From NCBI GenBank assembly GCA_020853815.1, contig JADYYE010000169.1, positions 1 through 56,422 of the forward strand: a stretch of DNA of 56,422 bases, in the 5' to 3' direction. The position numbers and the translations under genes are program-made. Positions 1-9,000 of the stretch are shown piece after piece. The stretch is from Phycisphaerales bacterium. GTDB taxonomy: Bacteria; Planctomycetota; Phycisphaerae; Phycisphaerales; UBA1924. The notes under the pieces are model-generated. The model was not told the DNA's origin. It worked only from the letters and a program-made list of their open reading frames with translations, and made no database searches. Every line of letters starts with the position of its first letter. Within the stretch, counting starts at the first letter, position 1.

Positions 1-163
<163 letters not shown>

Positions 164-310
164 AATCAAGACCGAGTGGTGTGTCGGGTTTGGCAGCTTG
201 ACGGAGGGTGCGTGCTGGGGACCAATGCGAAGCGATGGTGGAATCTGGACGCCAAGATCGCGCGGCAGGAGGACGGATGATCCAAGTCGTCCGCCGTTTC
301 TGCCCTCGTG

Positions 311-333
311 CCCAGTGCCTAGTGCCCAGTGCC
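311..333. repeat. Short heptamer repeat (cagtgcc)
   Basis: Three degenerate copies of a 7-bp word (cagtgcc, tagtgcc, cagtgcc) lie just before the livM ribosome binding site. The same words, reverse-complemented and in another order, occur between livG and livF at 2265-2287, so this is a dispersed intergenic family. The rest of 164-348 holds no gene that I can support. Confidence 0.8.
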
Positions 334-348
334 TGTGGAGTTTTTTAG

Positions 349-1485
349 TTGTCAAAGCTGTTCGAGGAAACCCGGTCTCTGAAAGCTCCCGCGTGGGGGG
401 TGATCCCGCGCGCGGCGTGGCCGCTGCTGGTCGCGTGCGCGATCGGCGCGCTGATCTATTTCGGTGTCGGCCCCCTGGTCGGCGGGTTTGTCAGCAAGGT
501 GATGCTGATCGTCGGCATCAACATCGTGCTGGCGGTGTCGCTCAACATCGTGAACGGCTACACGGGCCAGTTCTCGATGGGGCACGCGGGATTCATGGCC
601 GTGGGCGGCTATGTCGCGGCGGGCATCGTGTACTACGGCTCGATCAAGCTGTGGGGGAGCACCGATCCGGCGGGCGGGATCCTCAGCATCGTGCAGGAAG
701 GGCCGAAGGCCGGGCCGCTTTTGGGCAAGGGCGATCTTCTCTTCGTCGCGTCGTGCCTGGTGGGCGGGCTGGTCGCGGCGGGCGCGGGGTATGTCGTCGG
801 ATTGCCGAGCCTTCGCCTGCGCGGCGATTACCTGGCGATCGTGACGCTGGGCTTCGGCGAGATCGTGCGCGTGATCCTGCAGGGCTCGCACGACCAGATC
901 CAGCCGTGGAAGGCCGCCGACGCCGCGGCGATGCCGGTGTATGAACTGGCGTGGAAGCTGGGCGGTCCCAAGGGCTTCAACCTCGTTCCGACCTACACGA
1001 CGCTCTTCTGGGTCTATTTCTGGGCGGCGCTGACGTGCATCGCGGCGTATCGCCTGAAGTCGAGTTCGTCGGGGCGGGCGTTCCTCTCGATCCGCGAGGA
1101 CGAGGTGGCGGCCCAGGCGATGGGCGTCGACCTCACCAAGTACAAGGTCCGCGCGTTCGTGTTCAGCAGCTTCTTTGCGGGCGTCGCGGGCGGGCTCTAT
1201 GCCCTGGACATCGGCGCGATCTCCGCGGGCGACCTGAACTTCATCAAGAGCTTCGACATCATCATCATGGTGGTGCTGGGCGGGCTGGGCTCGATCTCGG
1301 GCGCGGTGCTGGCGGCGGTCATTCTCTCGATCCTGCCGGAGGCGCTGCGCGATTTCCAGAGCTATCGGCTGATCGTGTACGCGCTGCTGCTCATCGTCAT
1401 CATGATCGTCAGGCCGCAGGGTCTGTTCGGCGTGCGCGAGCTGTGGGACCTCAGGATCTTCAAGCGTCGCGGGGGTGGTGCATGA
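349..1485 (+). CDS. livM: Branched-chain amino acid ABC transporter permease LivM
   Basis: Inner-membrane permease of a LIV-type ABC importer for leucine, isoleucine and valine. It pairs with LivH (not in this window) and is driven by the two ATPases encoded next. The 378-residue protein is highly hydrophobic with about eight to ten membrane segments. It has family signatures such as GQFSMGHAGF near residue 67 and, near residue 240, the cytoplasmic loop REDEVAAQAMG that contacts the ATPase. The chosen start is TTG at 349 because GGAG at 337-340 sits 8 bases upstream and no better start precedes the conserved N-terminus. Its stop overlaps the livG start by 4 bases (ATGA), so the two are translationally coupled. 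Family assignment is firm; substrate range is inferred. Confidence 0.93.
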   Translation: MSKLFEETRSLKAPAWGVIPRAAWPLLVACAIGALIYFGVGPLVGGFVSKVMLIVGINIVLAVSLNIVNGYTGQFSMGHAGFMAVGGYVAAGIVYYGSIKLWGSTDPAGGILSIVQEGPKAGPLLGKGDLLFVASCLVGGLVAAGAGYVVGLPSLRLRGDYLAIVTLGFGEIVRVILQGSHDQIQPWKAADAAAMPVYELAWKLGGPKGFNLVPTYTTLFWVYFWAALTCIAAYRLKSSSSGRAFLSIREDEVAAQAMGVDLTKYKVRAFVFSSFFAGVAGGLYALDIGAISAGDLNFIKSFDIIIMVVLGGLGSISGAVLAAVILSILPEALRDFQSYRLIVYALLLIVIMIVRPQGLFGVRELWDLRIFKRRGGGA

Positions 1486-2252
1486 GCGCCGGCGCGATGC
1501 TTGAGGTGCGCGGGATCTCGATCGCCTTCGGCGGCCTGAAGGCGGTGCAGGATTTTTCGCTTTCGATCCCGCGCGGAGGGCTCTACGGCCTGATCGGGCC
1601 CAACGGCGCGGGCAAGACCACCTGCTTCAACCTGCTCACCGGCGTGTACACGCCCAACGTGGGCTCGATCGCGGTCGACGGCGTGGACGTCACGGGTCTG
1701 CCGCCGCACCAGATCGCGGTTGCGGGCCTGTCGCGCACGTTCCAGAACATCCGTCTTTTCGGGCAGCTCTCGGTGCTGGACAACGTGCTGCTGGGGCTGC
1801 ACCTGCGCGGGCGACATTCGCTGGCGAGCACGCTGCTTCGCACGGGCTTTCACGTGTCGCAGGAGCGCGCGATGACGGCGATGGCGATGCGTCTGCTCGA
1901 CACGTTCGGGCTGGCGAATCGCGCCGAGGAGCAGGGCAAGAACCTGCCGTACGGCGATCAGCGGCGATTGGAGATCGCGCGGGCGCTGGCGACGGAGCCG
2001 AAGGTGCTGTTGCTGGACGAGCCGGCCGCGGGCATGAACCCGCAGGAGAAGAAGGCGCTGCGCGAGCTGATCCAGCGGGTGCGGAAGGAATTCGGCGTGA
2101 CGATCCTGCTCATCGAGCACGACATGGGCGTGGTGATGAACATTTGCGAGCGGATCACGGTGCTGAACTTCGGCCAGACGATCGCGGCGGGCACGCCGGA
2201 CGAAGTGCAGAACGACCCCAAGGTGATCGAGGCGTATCTGGGGACGGAGTAG
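1482..2252 (+). CDS. livG: Branched-chain amino acid ABC transporter ATPase LivG
   Basis: Cytoplasmic ATPase of the LIV importer, 256 residues from the ATG that overlaps the livM stop. The Walker A motif GPNGAGKT lies near residue 37, the LivG-type segment GLSRTFQNIRLF near residue 83, and Walker B with its catalytic Glu in KVLLLDEPAAGMNP near residue 175. The signature region is atypical: the usual LSYG.QR reads LPYGDQRRLEIARAL. The switch His is in IEHDM. The reading frame is open far upstream, but the real start is fixed by coupling to livM and by the conserved N-terminus. An octamer repeat array separates it from livF. Confidence 0.94.
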   Translation: MSAGAMLEVRGISIAFGGLKAVQDFSLSIPRGGLYGLIGPNGAGKTTCFNLLTGVYTPNVGSIAVDGVDVTGLPPHQIAVAGLSRTFQNIRLFGQLSVLDNVLLGLHLRGRHSLASTLLRTGFHVSQERAMTAMAMRLLDTFGLANRAEEQGKNLPYGDQRRLEIARALATEPKVLLLDEPAAGMNPQEKKALRELIQRVRKEFGVTILLIEHDMGVVMNICERITVLNFGQTIAAGTPDEVQNDPKVIEAYLGTE

Positions 2253-2264
2253 AAGAAGTCAGGA

Positions 2265-2287
2265 GGCACTAGGCACTGGGCACTGGG
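2265..2287. repeat. Short heptamer repeat (ggcactg)
   Basis: Three copies with a 7-bp period (ggcacta, ggcactg, ggcactg) follow the livG stop. They are the reverse complement of the words at 311-333. Confidence 0.8.
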
Positions 2288-2300
2288 GAAGAGAAGAAGA

Positions 2301-2372
2301 AGTCACGAAGTCACGAAGTCACGAAGTCACGAAGTCACGAAGTCACGAAGTCACGAAGTCACGAAGTCGGGA
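2301..2372. repeat. Octamer tandem array (agtcacga)8
   Basis: Eight perfect copies of the 8-bp unit agtcacga fill 2301-2364, followed by one imperfect copy (agtcggga). The array lies inside the liv operon between livG and livF, 35 bases before the livF start at 2407. Copy-number change would alter the distance between two genes that are probably co-transcribed. Confidence 0.97.
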
Positions 2373-2406
2373 AGGCCGGGAGTGGTGCGCTGCTGGGGTG
2401 GATGTC

Positions 2407-3114
2407 ATGCTGAGCGTTGAAAATCTCAGCGTCAGTTACGGGGCGATCAAGGCCCTGCACGGGATCAGCCTGCGCGTGGAGCGTGGCGAGATCGTGACGC
2501 TGATCGGTTCCAACGGCGCGGGCAAGACGACGACGCTGCGGACGATTTCGGGGCTGGTGCGTGCCGCCGCGGGGAGTATTTCGTTCGAGGGCGTGCCGAT
2601 CGGCAGGCTCCCGCCGCACCAGATCGTGCGGATGGGGATCGCGCAGTCGCCGGAAGGTCGCGGCGTGTTCGCGAACATGAGCGTGGACGAGAACCTGTCG
2701 CTGGGCGCGTACGCGCGGAGCGACAAGGACCAGATCGCCAAGGACCGCGAGCGGGCGCTGGAGCTCTTCCCGCGTCTGCGTGAGCGACTGTCGCAGAGCG
2801 CCGGCACGCTGTCGGGCGGCGAGCAGCAGATGCTCGCGATCGCGCGGGCGCTCCTGGCGAGGCCGAAACTGATGCTGCTGGACGAGCCGAGCCTGGGCCT
2901 GGCGCCGCAGGTGGTCGCGACGATCTTCAAGATCATCCGCGAGATCAACGCGGGCGGCACGACGATCCTCTTGGTCGAGCAGAACGCGCACATGGCGCTG
3001 AACGTGGCGCACCGCGCGTACGTGCTGGAGGTCGGAAAGATCGCGATGGAAGGTCCGGCGGCGGAGCTCGCCAAGAGCGACGAGGTCCGGCGCGCCTACC
3101 TCGGGCACGGCTAG
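2407..3114 (+). CDS. livF: Branched-chain amino acid ABC transporter ATPase LivF
   Basis: Second ATPase of the LIV importer, 235 residues. Walker A is GSNGAGKTT near residue 36, the ABC signature is LSGGEQQMLAIARAL near residue 135, Walker B is LMLLDEPSLGLAP near residue 155, and the switch His position reads VEQNA, as is usual for LivF. I chose ATG 2407, preceded by GTGGA at 2398-2402. GTG 2398 is in frame and would add three residues, but would leave little room for a ribosome binding site. It is separated from livG by 154 bases that contain two repeats, so it may depend on read-through transcription. This is the last gene of the liv cluster in the window. Confidence 0.93.
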   Translation: MLSVENLSVSYGAIKALHGISLRVERGEIVTLIGSNGAGKTTTLRTISGLVRAAAGSISFEGVPIGRLPPHQIVRMGIAQSPEGRGVFANMSVDENLSLGAYARSDKDQIAKDRERALELFPRLRERLSQSAGTLSGGEQQMLAIARALLARPKLMLLDEPSLGLAPQVVATIFKIIREINAGGTTILLVEQNAHMALNVAHRAYVLEVGKIAMEGPAAELAKSDEVRRAYLGHG

Positions 3115-3224
3115 CGGGCGCATGTTTGGTGTTTGTGGTGGATCGGCGAGACATCCGATCGCGTTGATAAGCTGATGAGGTCGCGTGTTCGAGGGGTCGA
3201 CTGGCGCAGATTGGGCGTGCTGAC

Positions 3225-5201
3225 ATGAGCGGAGCGAGCGCGAAATCCGGGGCGATGAGCGACATGGCGCTGGGGCGCGGGCTGCCCGAGGGGATGGTCG
3301 GCGTGCCGCTCCTGGGCGACGCCGGGCCGGTGCGGCTGGCGATCGTGGCGCACGAGAAGGCCGGCGACGGCGAGCACCCGTGCGTGATCCTGCGCGAGAC
3401 GCTCGACGCCCGGATCTTCCTGGGCGCGGTGCTGGACGCGGCGGCACGCGTGATCCAATGGGTCGAGGTGTGGGTGCAGGATGTGGACGGCCTCTCGGAC
3501 GCGGTCGCCGAGTTCCGCGACGCGATGAACAACGCCAGGCTGGACGAGCGATTCGCGCAGCGTGCGGCGGCGGCGACGGAGTTCGACAAGTCGCGCGACG
3601 CGGGCTCCCCCGCGCAGGCGCCCGCGATCGTCTGCGGCTTTGAGAAGGCCCACCCGCAGCCGATCTTCGTCAATCGGAGCACGCTCGAGGTCGTCCGCCC
3701 GATCGAAAAGGGGAGCAACGGCGCGTGGGTGCTGTGCACCGACGACGCGGCGCTGGCCAGCGCGGGGCTGCCGGCGTATTCGTCGACGCTGCACCGCTAC
3801 CTGTACGTGCGCGAGCTGAAGGACCAGACGGTGTTCGTGCCGGTGACGCGCGGCGCGCCGAAGAACACGCACACGGTCGGGCCCGACGAGGCGATCAACC
3901 CGCGGGGCGAGCTGGCGGCGATCAACCTGGGCGGCGGGCTGATGGGCGTGCGCCCCTACGAGCCCTTGTCGCTGGAGAGCTATGTCGATCAGATCGGCGG
4001 CTTTGCGCCGGGCGGAGAGGGTGACGGCGGATCGGGCGGGATGCTCACGCTGGGGCGTGGCGGCAAGGCCGGGCGATTGCTGGAGCGCCTGCACCTCAAG
4101 CTGCGCCTGATCGCCGACCTGGTGTCGCTGGTGCGGGGTGAGATCGCGGCGACGCAGACGCCGATGCTGAACCTGACGGCATCGAGCTTCGGCGTGCGCG
4201 CGGGCCAATCCGCGTGGGGCTTGCCGTCGCTGTGGTCGACGCACGCGGTGCTGCGTCATTCGGGCGATGCGATCGAGGTGACGCTGGCGGGGAGCGACCT
4301 GACGTATTTCGTGTCGAGCGGGTTGCAGGGGCCGACGGTGTACGCGCCGGGGAGCGCGGGCTCGGCGGGCGGGGCCGGGACGCTTCAGATCAGGCAGGTC
4401 AAGAGCGAGGACGCGGGCGTGGTGGTCGAGGCGACGCTGCGTTCGCAGGAGCGTTTGTTCCTGCAGGCGGGCGAGACGCTGGCGCTGCGCGTGCCGGTGG
4501 GCGGCGTTCGCCTGGACCTCTACGCGATCGTGGAGCCGGGGCGCGCCGGCGGGGCGGGCGGAGAGATCAGGCTGCGCACCGTGCCGCAGAAGCTGGGCGA
4601 GCGTGAGGCGGGTCAGCTCAAGGCGGCCGAGGGCGTGATGATGCCGGGCGTGATGTTCCGGACGATCGCGCTGACGAGTTCGCCCTGCGATCTGTTCAGC
4701 CTCGGTGTGCTGGCGATCCGGGCGCTCTTGGTCGACGGCAAGCAGACGCTGGCGGTGGCGCTGGATGAATTGCAGAGCCTGGTGAGCGTGCTGGCGGCGG
4801 ACCATGATCCTTCGGTGCCGCTGGGCCTGCGGGTGCGCGGGATTATTGAGGATGCGAAGGGGTCGGCGTCGCTGGCGGCGCTGGGGCCGCAGCGATTGAC
4901 GGCGGACGCGTGGGAGCCGCGGCAGGCGCTGGAGGTCGTGACGCCCGAGGTGTGGGGGGACGTGATGGCGATGATGGTGAGGTGCATGGTGGGGAGCGGG
5001 CCGGACGCGGCGTGCCGGGATTTCGGCGATGCGCGGGCGGGGCTCTTGCACCGGGTCTTCGATCGGATGGGCGAGGACGTGCGCGACCTGGTGGTGCGGA
5101 CGCGGATGATGGTGGTGGGGGATGTGCAATCCAACCGCGAGGTGAGCGCGATCGTGGGGAAGTACCTGGCGGGGGTGGGTGCGGTGCCGGCGCGGAGGTG
5201 A
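3225..5201 (+). CDS. Large unknown protein at the start of the T6SS locus, kinase-like C-terminal patch
   Basis: 658 residues with no signal peptide or membrane segment visible, so probably cytoplasmic. I do not recognise the family. Around residues 485-510 the text TSSPCDLFSLGVLAIRALL resembles kinase subdomain IX (consensus SDVYSLGVVLYELL), and PEVWGDVMAMMVRCMVGSG near 575 resembles the following C-lobe helices. No glycine loop, catalytic loop or DFG motif can be seen, so at most a degenerate kinase C-lobe is present. The middle holds a Gly-rich linker (near 265-275). ATG 3225 was used; ATG 3255 has the better upstream GGGG and would shorten it by ten residues. It begins a run of same-strand genes leading into the T6SS, so a role in T6SS assembly or control is inferred from position only. 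Confidence 0.6.
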   Translation: MSGASAKSGAMSDMALGRGLPEGMVGVPLLGDAGPVRLAIVAHEKAGDGEHPCVILRETLDARIFLGAVLDAAARVIQWVEVWVQDVDGLSDAVAEFRDAMNNARLDERFAQRAAAATEFDKSRDAGSPAQAPAIVCGFEKAHPQPIFVNRSTLEVVRPIEKGSNGAWVLCTDDAALASAGLPAYSSTLHRYLYVRELKDQTVFVPVTRGAPKNTHTVGPDEAINPRGELAAINLGGGLMGVRPYEPLSLESYVDQIGGFAPGGEGDGGSGGMLTLGRGGKAGRLLERLHLKLRLIADLVSLVRGEIAATQTPMLNLTASSFGVRAGQSAWGLPSLWSTHAVLRHSGDAIEVTLAGSDLTYFVSSGLQGPTVYAPGSAGSAGGAGTLQIRQVKSEDAGVVVEATLRSQERLFLQAGETLALRVPVGGVRLDLYAIVEPGRAGGAGGEIRLRTVPQKLGEREAGQLKAAEGVMMPGVMFRTIALTSSPCDLFSLGVLAIRALLVDGKQTLAVALDELQSLVSVLAADHDPSVPLGLRVRGIIEDAKGSASLAALGPQRLTADAWEPRQALEVVTPEVWGDVMAMMVRCMVGSGPDAACRDFGDARAGLLHRVFDRMGEDVRDLVVRTRMMVVGDVQSNREVSAIVGKYLAGVGAVPARR

Positions 5202-5331
5202 TGGAACGGCTATTCTGGGACGGGTTCGGGGGACAAGCCGAAGAATGAGCCGGGGCGGGCGGCGCGAACGCCGCGATGGCCCCGTTCGTGGGTGAAGAGC
5301 AACGCGGGATTTCACGCGAAGGAGACGACCA

Positions 5332-5850
5332 ATGACCAGGACGATCCGGTCGATGATGGTGTGCGGCGTGGTGGGGGCGGCTGGGCTGGTGCTGACGGGG
5401 TGCGACAGCGCGCCGCGTCCGGTGCCGCATTCCGCGGAGGTGTCGCTGGGCGACAACCTGCAGGGGCAGACGGTCGAAGTCGACATCGTGGGCGTGAACA
5501 ACGACGCGAACCTGGCGGAGTGGGAGACTTACAACGTCAACGACTACTTCAAGGCGGGGGACGCTCGGCGTGCCGAAGCCCGAAAGCACACCATGAAGTT
5601 CGCCCAGGGCTCGACCAACACGGTTACCCTGTCGAAGGACGACGCGGTGTGGAAGGACTGGAACAAGCCGACCCACCTGGTGATCCTCGCGAATATCCCG
5701 GGGATGTCGGACCAGGGCGGCCGGGCGACCGATCCGCGGCGCAAGGTTCTCCCGATGTACAGCAATTTCTGGGAGAAGCAGGAGCTGCAGATCACGGTGC
5801 AGCGGAGCGGCGTGAAGGTCCTGACCCCCGAGAAGCCCAAGAAGAAGTAA
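5332..5850 (+). CDS. tssJ: Outer-membrane lipoprotein, candidate TssJ
   Basis: 172-residue lipoprotein. A basic start, a hydrophobic stretch and the lipobox LTGC (Cys24) predict lipidation; no Asp follows the Cys at +2 in the inner-membrane-retention sense except CD, so sorting is uncertain. The mature part of about 149 residues fits TssJ, the lipoprotein that docks the TssM periplasmic end to the outer membrane. It has the TssJ-like order: a short strand (TVEVDIVGV), a loop with YF, an LSKDDAVWKDW turn, a strand with LVILANIPG, and a final W..QELQITVQRSGV strand pair. No other gene in the window fits TssJ. GGAGA at 5321-5325 supports the start. The match is by pattern, not by strong identity, so TssJ is an inference. 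Confidence 0.55.
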   Translation: MTRTIRSMMVCGVVGAAGLVLTGCDSAPRPVPHSAEVSLGDNLQGQTVEVDIVGVNNDANLAEWETYNVNDYFKAGDARRAEARKHTMKFAQGSTNTVTLSKDDAVWKDWNKPTHLVILANIPGMSDQGGRATDPRRKVLPMYSNFWEKQELQITVQRSGVKVLTPEKPKKK

Positions 5851-6013
5851 AGCGCGGATGGGCGTGAGGTTTTCCGCCGGCGCGGTACCATTCCGGTCGG
5901 CATTCGGACCGGGGGGTGGCCCCACGGGCGGTTGTCGCGTGTCGTGACTTTTCCGGCCTTGGCTCGCTCGGGCCGGGGCGGTGGTTTTCGTTCCCGGTCG
6001 GGCGGGGTTCTTC

Positions 6014-9000
6014 ATGCCGGTGTACGGCTCGTTCGAAACGGTGCGCGAGGTTTCCCGCTCGGGGCGGGGCGCGGTGTACACCGCGCGCCGTGTGGGGACC
6101 AGCGACGAACGCTTCGCGGTGAAGATCTTCGAGCTTCCGGCGTACCTGGCGGAGGAGGGCGAGGTCGAGCGCGAGTCGGCGTTCTTTCTGCACGCCGCGG
6201 AGGTGCAGAAGGCGGTCGGCAGGCCCGGCTCGGCGTGGGCCCCCGTGTATGAGAGCGGGGCGATGGAGGGTGGCGCTTGGTACGCGACCGACCTGTTTGA
6301 TCGGTCGATCGAGCGGCTGCTGCTGAACCGCCCGGACCTGGAGCCGGCGGACCTTCTGCGCGTGGTGGATTCGGTGCTGTCGGGGCTGTATGAGCTTCGC
6401 GACGCGGCGGGGCGGGCCCACGGCAACCTGAAAAACTCGAACGTGCTGCTCGCGGGCAAGGGCGACCTTTCGGCGGCACGGGTGGTGCTGTGCGATCCCT
6501 GGGCGACCGAGCGATTGCGCGGCGGTGAGGCGCGGGAAGACCTTCGCGGGCTCGGCGACCTGGTCCACTGGCTGGTGCTGCACCGCGGCGTGCGCCGCCC
6601 GACGGGCTGGCCCGTGCAGACGTCGTCGGAGTGGAAGCGCCTCGGGCGCGTGGGCGACGGGTGGCTGGCGCTGACGAACAAGCTGCTCGATCCCACGGAC
6701 GAAAAGCTGGTGCTGGAGGACGTGCCGTCGCTGGTGCCGGGGGGAAAGGTGCGCCCGGGCTCGTCGACAACGGTGCTGCCGACGCCGGTGTCGCGGGCGG
6801 GTCGGGATTCGCGGGTGGACTCCAAGTCCCATCCTCCGAAATCCGAGCCGCCGAAGCCAGAGCCGCCGAAGTCAGAACCGCCCAAGCCAGAGCCGGTGAA
6901 AGTGGAGACGCCGCGGCCCGAGGCGGCGAAGGTGGAAGCACCGAAAGTCGAGAGCAAGGCGGAGGTGGTACGTCCAGCGTCGCTTCCGGTGGTGACGCCC
7001 CCGGTGGTGACGCCTCCGGTGGCGACGCCTCCGGTTGGGCCGCCGAGCAAGCCCGCGGAGCCCTTGGCGCCCGGCGCGATTGACGCGGATGTGACGCAGG
7101 ACTTGCCTTCGCAAGGAAGCGGGGTTGGTTCGGGGGTGGGGGTTGGTTCCGGCGTGGGCGCGGGCTCGCGCGAGGCGGGGCAAGTTTCGGGCGGGGTTTC
7201 AGGTGGGGCTGCGGCGGGCGCGGGTGTGGGGGCGGGGTCGGGCGCGGCCGCGCCGGTTCTGACCTCGCGAGCGCCGTCGATGGCGAGCGTGGGGCGGGTG
7301 TCGGCGGCGAGCGTGGCGGACGCGCCCAAGTCGTTCGAGGAGTTGGAGGCCGAATCGCGGCGCCGGCAGGCCGAGCCGAAGAAGACGAGCAACGCCAAGT
7401 GGATCGGGATCGGGGTGGGCGCGGTGGCGCTGGTGGCGGTGGCGGCGATGCTGATCCCGAATCCTCCCTCCAAGCCAAAGGATGAGCCCGTGCCGGGACC
7501 GATCCCCGCGCCGACGCCAAACCCGACCCCACCCAACCCGGGGCCCGATCCGCGGATCGCCGAGACCGAGCGAGCGCTGGACGGAATCCGCGACGCATTG
7601 GCGGCGGGCCGTCGGTTTGCGGAGAGTTCGGCGTCGGGATCGATCGAATCACTTGTGGGCAAGGTCACGGACGAATTGGCGCCGGAGGCGGAGTCGAAGA
7701 ACGGGAGTCGCCGGGGTGTGCGGGATCGGGCCGTTGGACTTGGAAAGATCGCCAAGGCGTCAACGTTGGCGGACGCGCTGGGAAGCGCCGCGCAGGGTGA
7801 GTCCGAGGCGAGGGAGGGCGTGGCTCGCGCGATCGAATTACTGGCCGCGCCCAAACCAGGCGACGTGGGAGAGCTTCGTACTCGTGCGGCGGACTTTGCG
7901 AGGCTGCGCTCGGTCGCGGAGAAGCTGAGAGATTCGACGCTCAGAGATCGCGCGATCAAGCACGCGCAGGACTCGTATTTGGCATGGTTCAAGGGCATGC
8001 CGCTGTTCGACGCCCGGCTCGAACAGGGCGTGCCGCAGGCGAGCTCGTACGGTGTTTCTGGTGACGCGCTCCCTGACGCGGTCAAGGTGTCGGGGTTGAT
8101 TGCGCCGTTGGGCACGGTGACGGACAAGAGTGAAGGCGCCAAGCGAGTCGAGGCGGTCCGCAAGGAGATCGAGTCGAAGTATCCCGCGCTGGCCGCGGGC
8201 GCGAAGGCGCGGTTGGATGACTTGGCGAAGAGGTTTGCGCCGGAGATTGAGATCACGCCTCCTCCGGTCAAGCCGACGCCCACGCCGGTGAATCCTGACC
8301 CGCCGCCTGTCAATCCGAACACGGCAAAGATCGCCGCCGCCAAGGGCCTAATCCAGAAGATCGCGGGTCAGCTGGCGCTCGGCCTTGATTTCAAGGATGT
8401 GTCGCCCGACGGCGGGGATTCGATCGAAGAGCTCCTCACGCAGGTTGACGCCGGCGTTGAGAAGGACGCGGTCGCGGGCGACGCGGCGCTGACGGATGCA
8501 CTTGCCCGGGCTCGCGGCCTGGGCGCGATCTCGTCGATCGCCGATGCACCCGCGGCGGCCAAGCGTGCGGCGGACGAGGCGGGGCGCGGGCGGGCGTCGG
8601 AGGCGCTGGCGGCCGGTTCGCGGGCGCTCTCGCTCTTCAAGGACCCGGTGCCGGGCGACCTTGATGCCCTCGAAGCGGGCGGGAAGTTCGTCGCGGATGT
8701 GCGTGATTCGGTTGGCAAGCTGCCGGATGGTGTGGCGGCCAAGCGGGATGTGTTGGTGAAGTCCGCGAACGATCGTCGTCGCGCGATGTTCATGGCGAGC
8801 GTCGGCAAGATGTCGATGGGCGACGAGGCGATGGTGCGGCGCGTGGCGGGCATGGCGTCGGGGTTCGGCGTGAAGTCGGATGAGCTGCCGGTCAAGGTGC
8901 GCCTGAATCTGTTGGCCCTCACGTTGCGCGACGAATTGGCGAAGGCGGGCGACGACGCGGCGGCGACGGCGGCGGTGGGGAGGTTCAAGGCCGGGGCCGG

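Noticed and set aside
198..944. Frame overlapping the livM start as a separate gene
   Set aside because: It reads livM in the wrong frame with Arg/Gly-rich text.
4843..8343. Long open frame on the minus strand opposite the pseudokinase gene
   Set aside because: Its translation is Ser/Pro/Arg-rich low complexity; the plus-strand frame has coherent kinase and FGE-like motifs. High GC leaves the opposite strand open.
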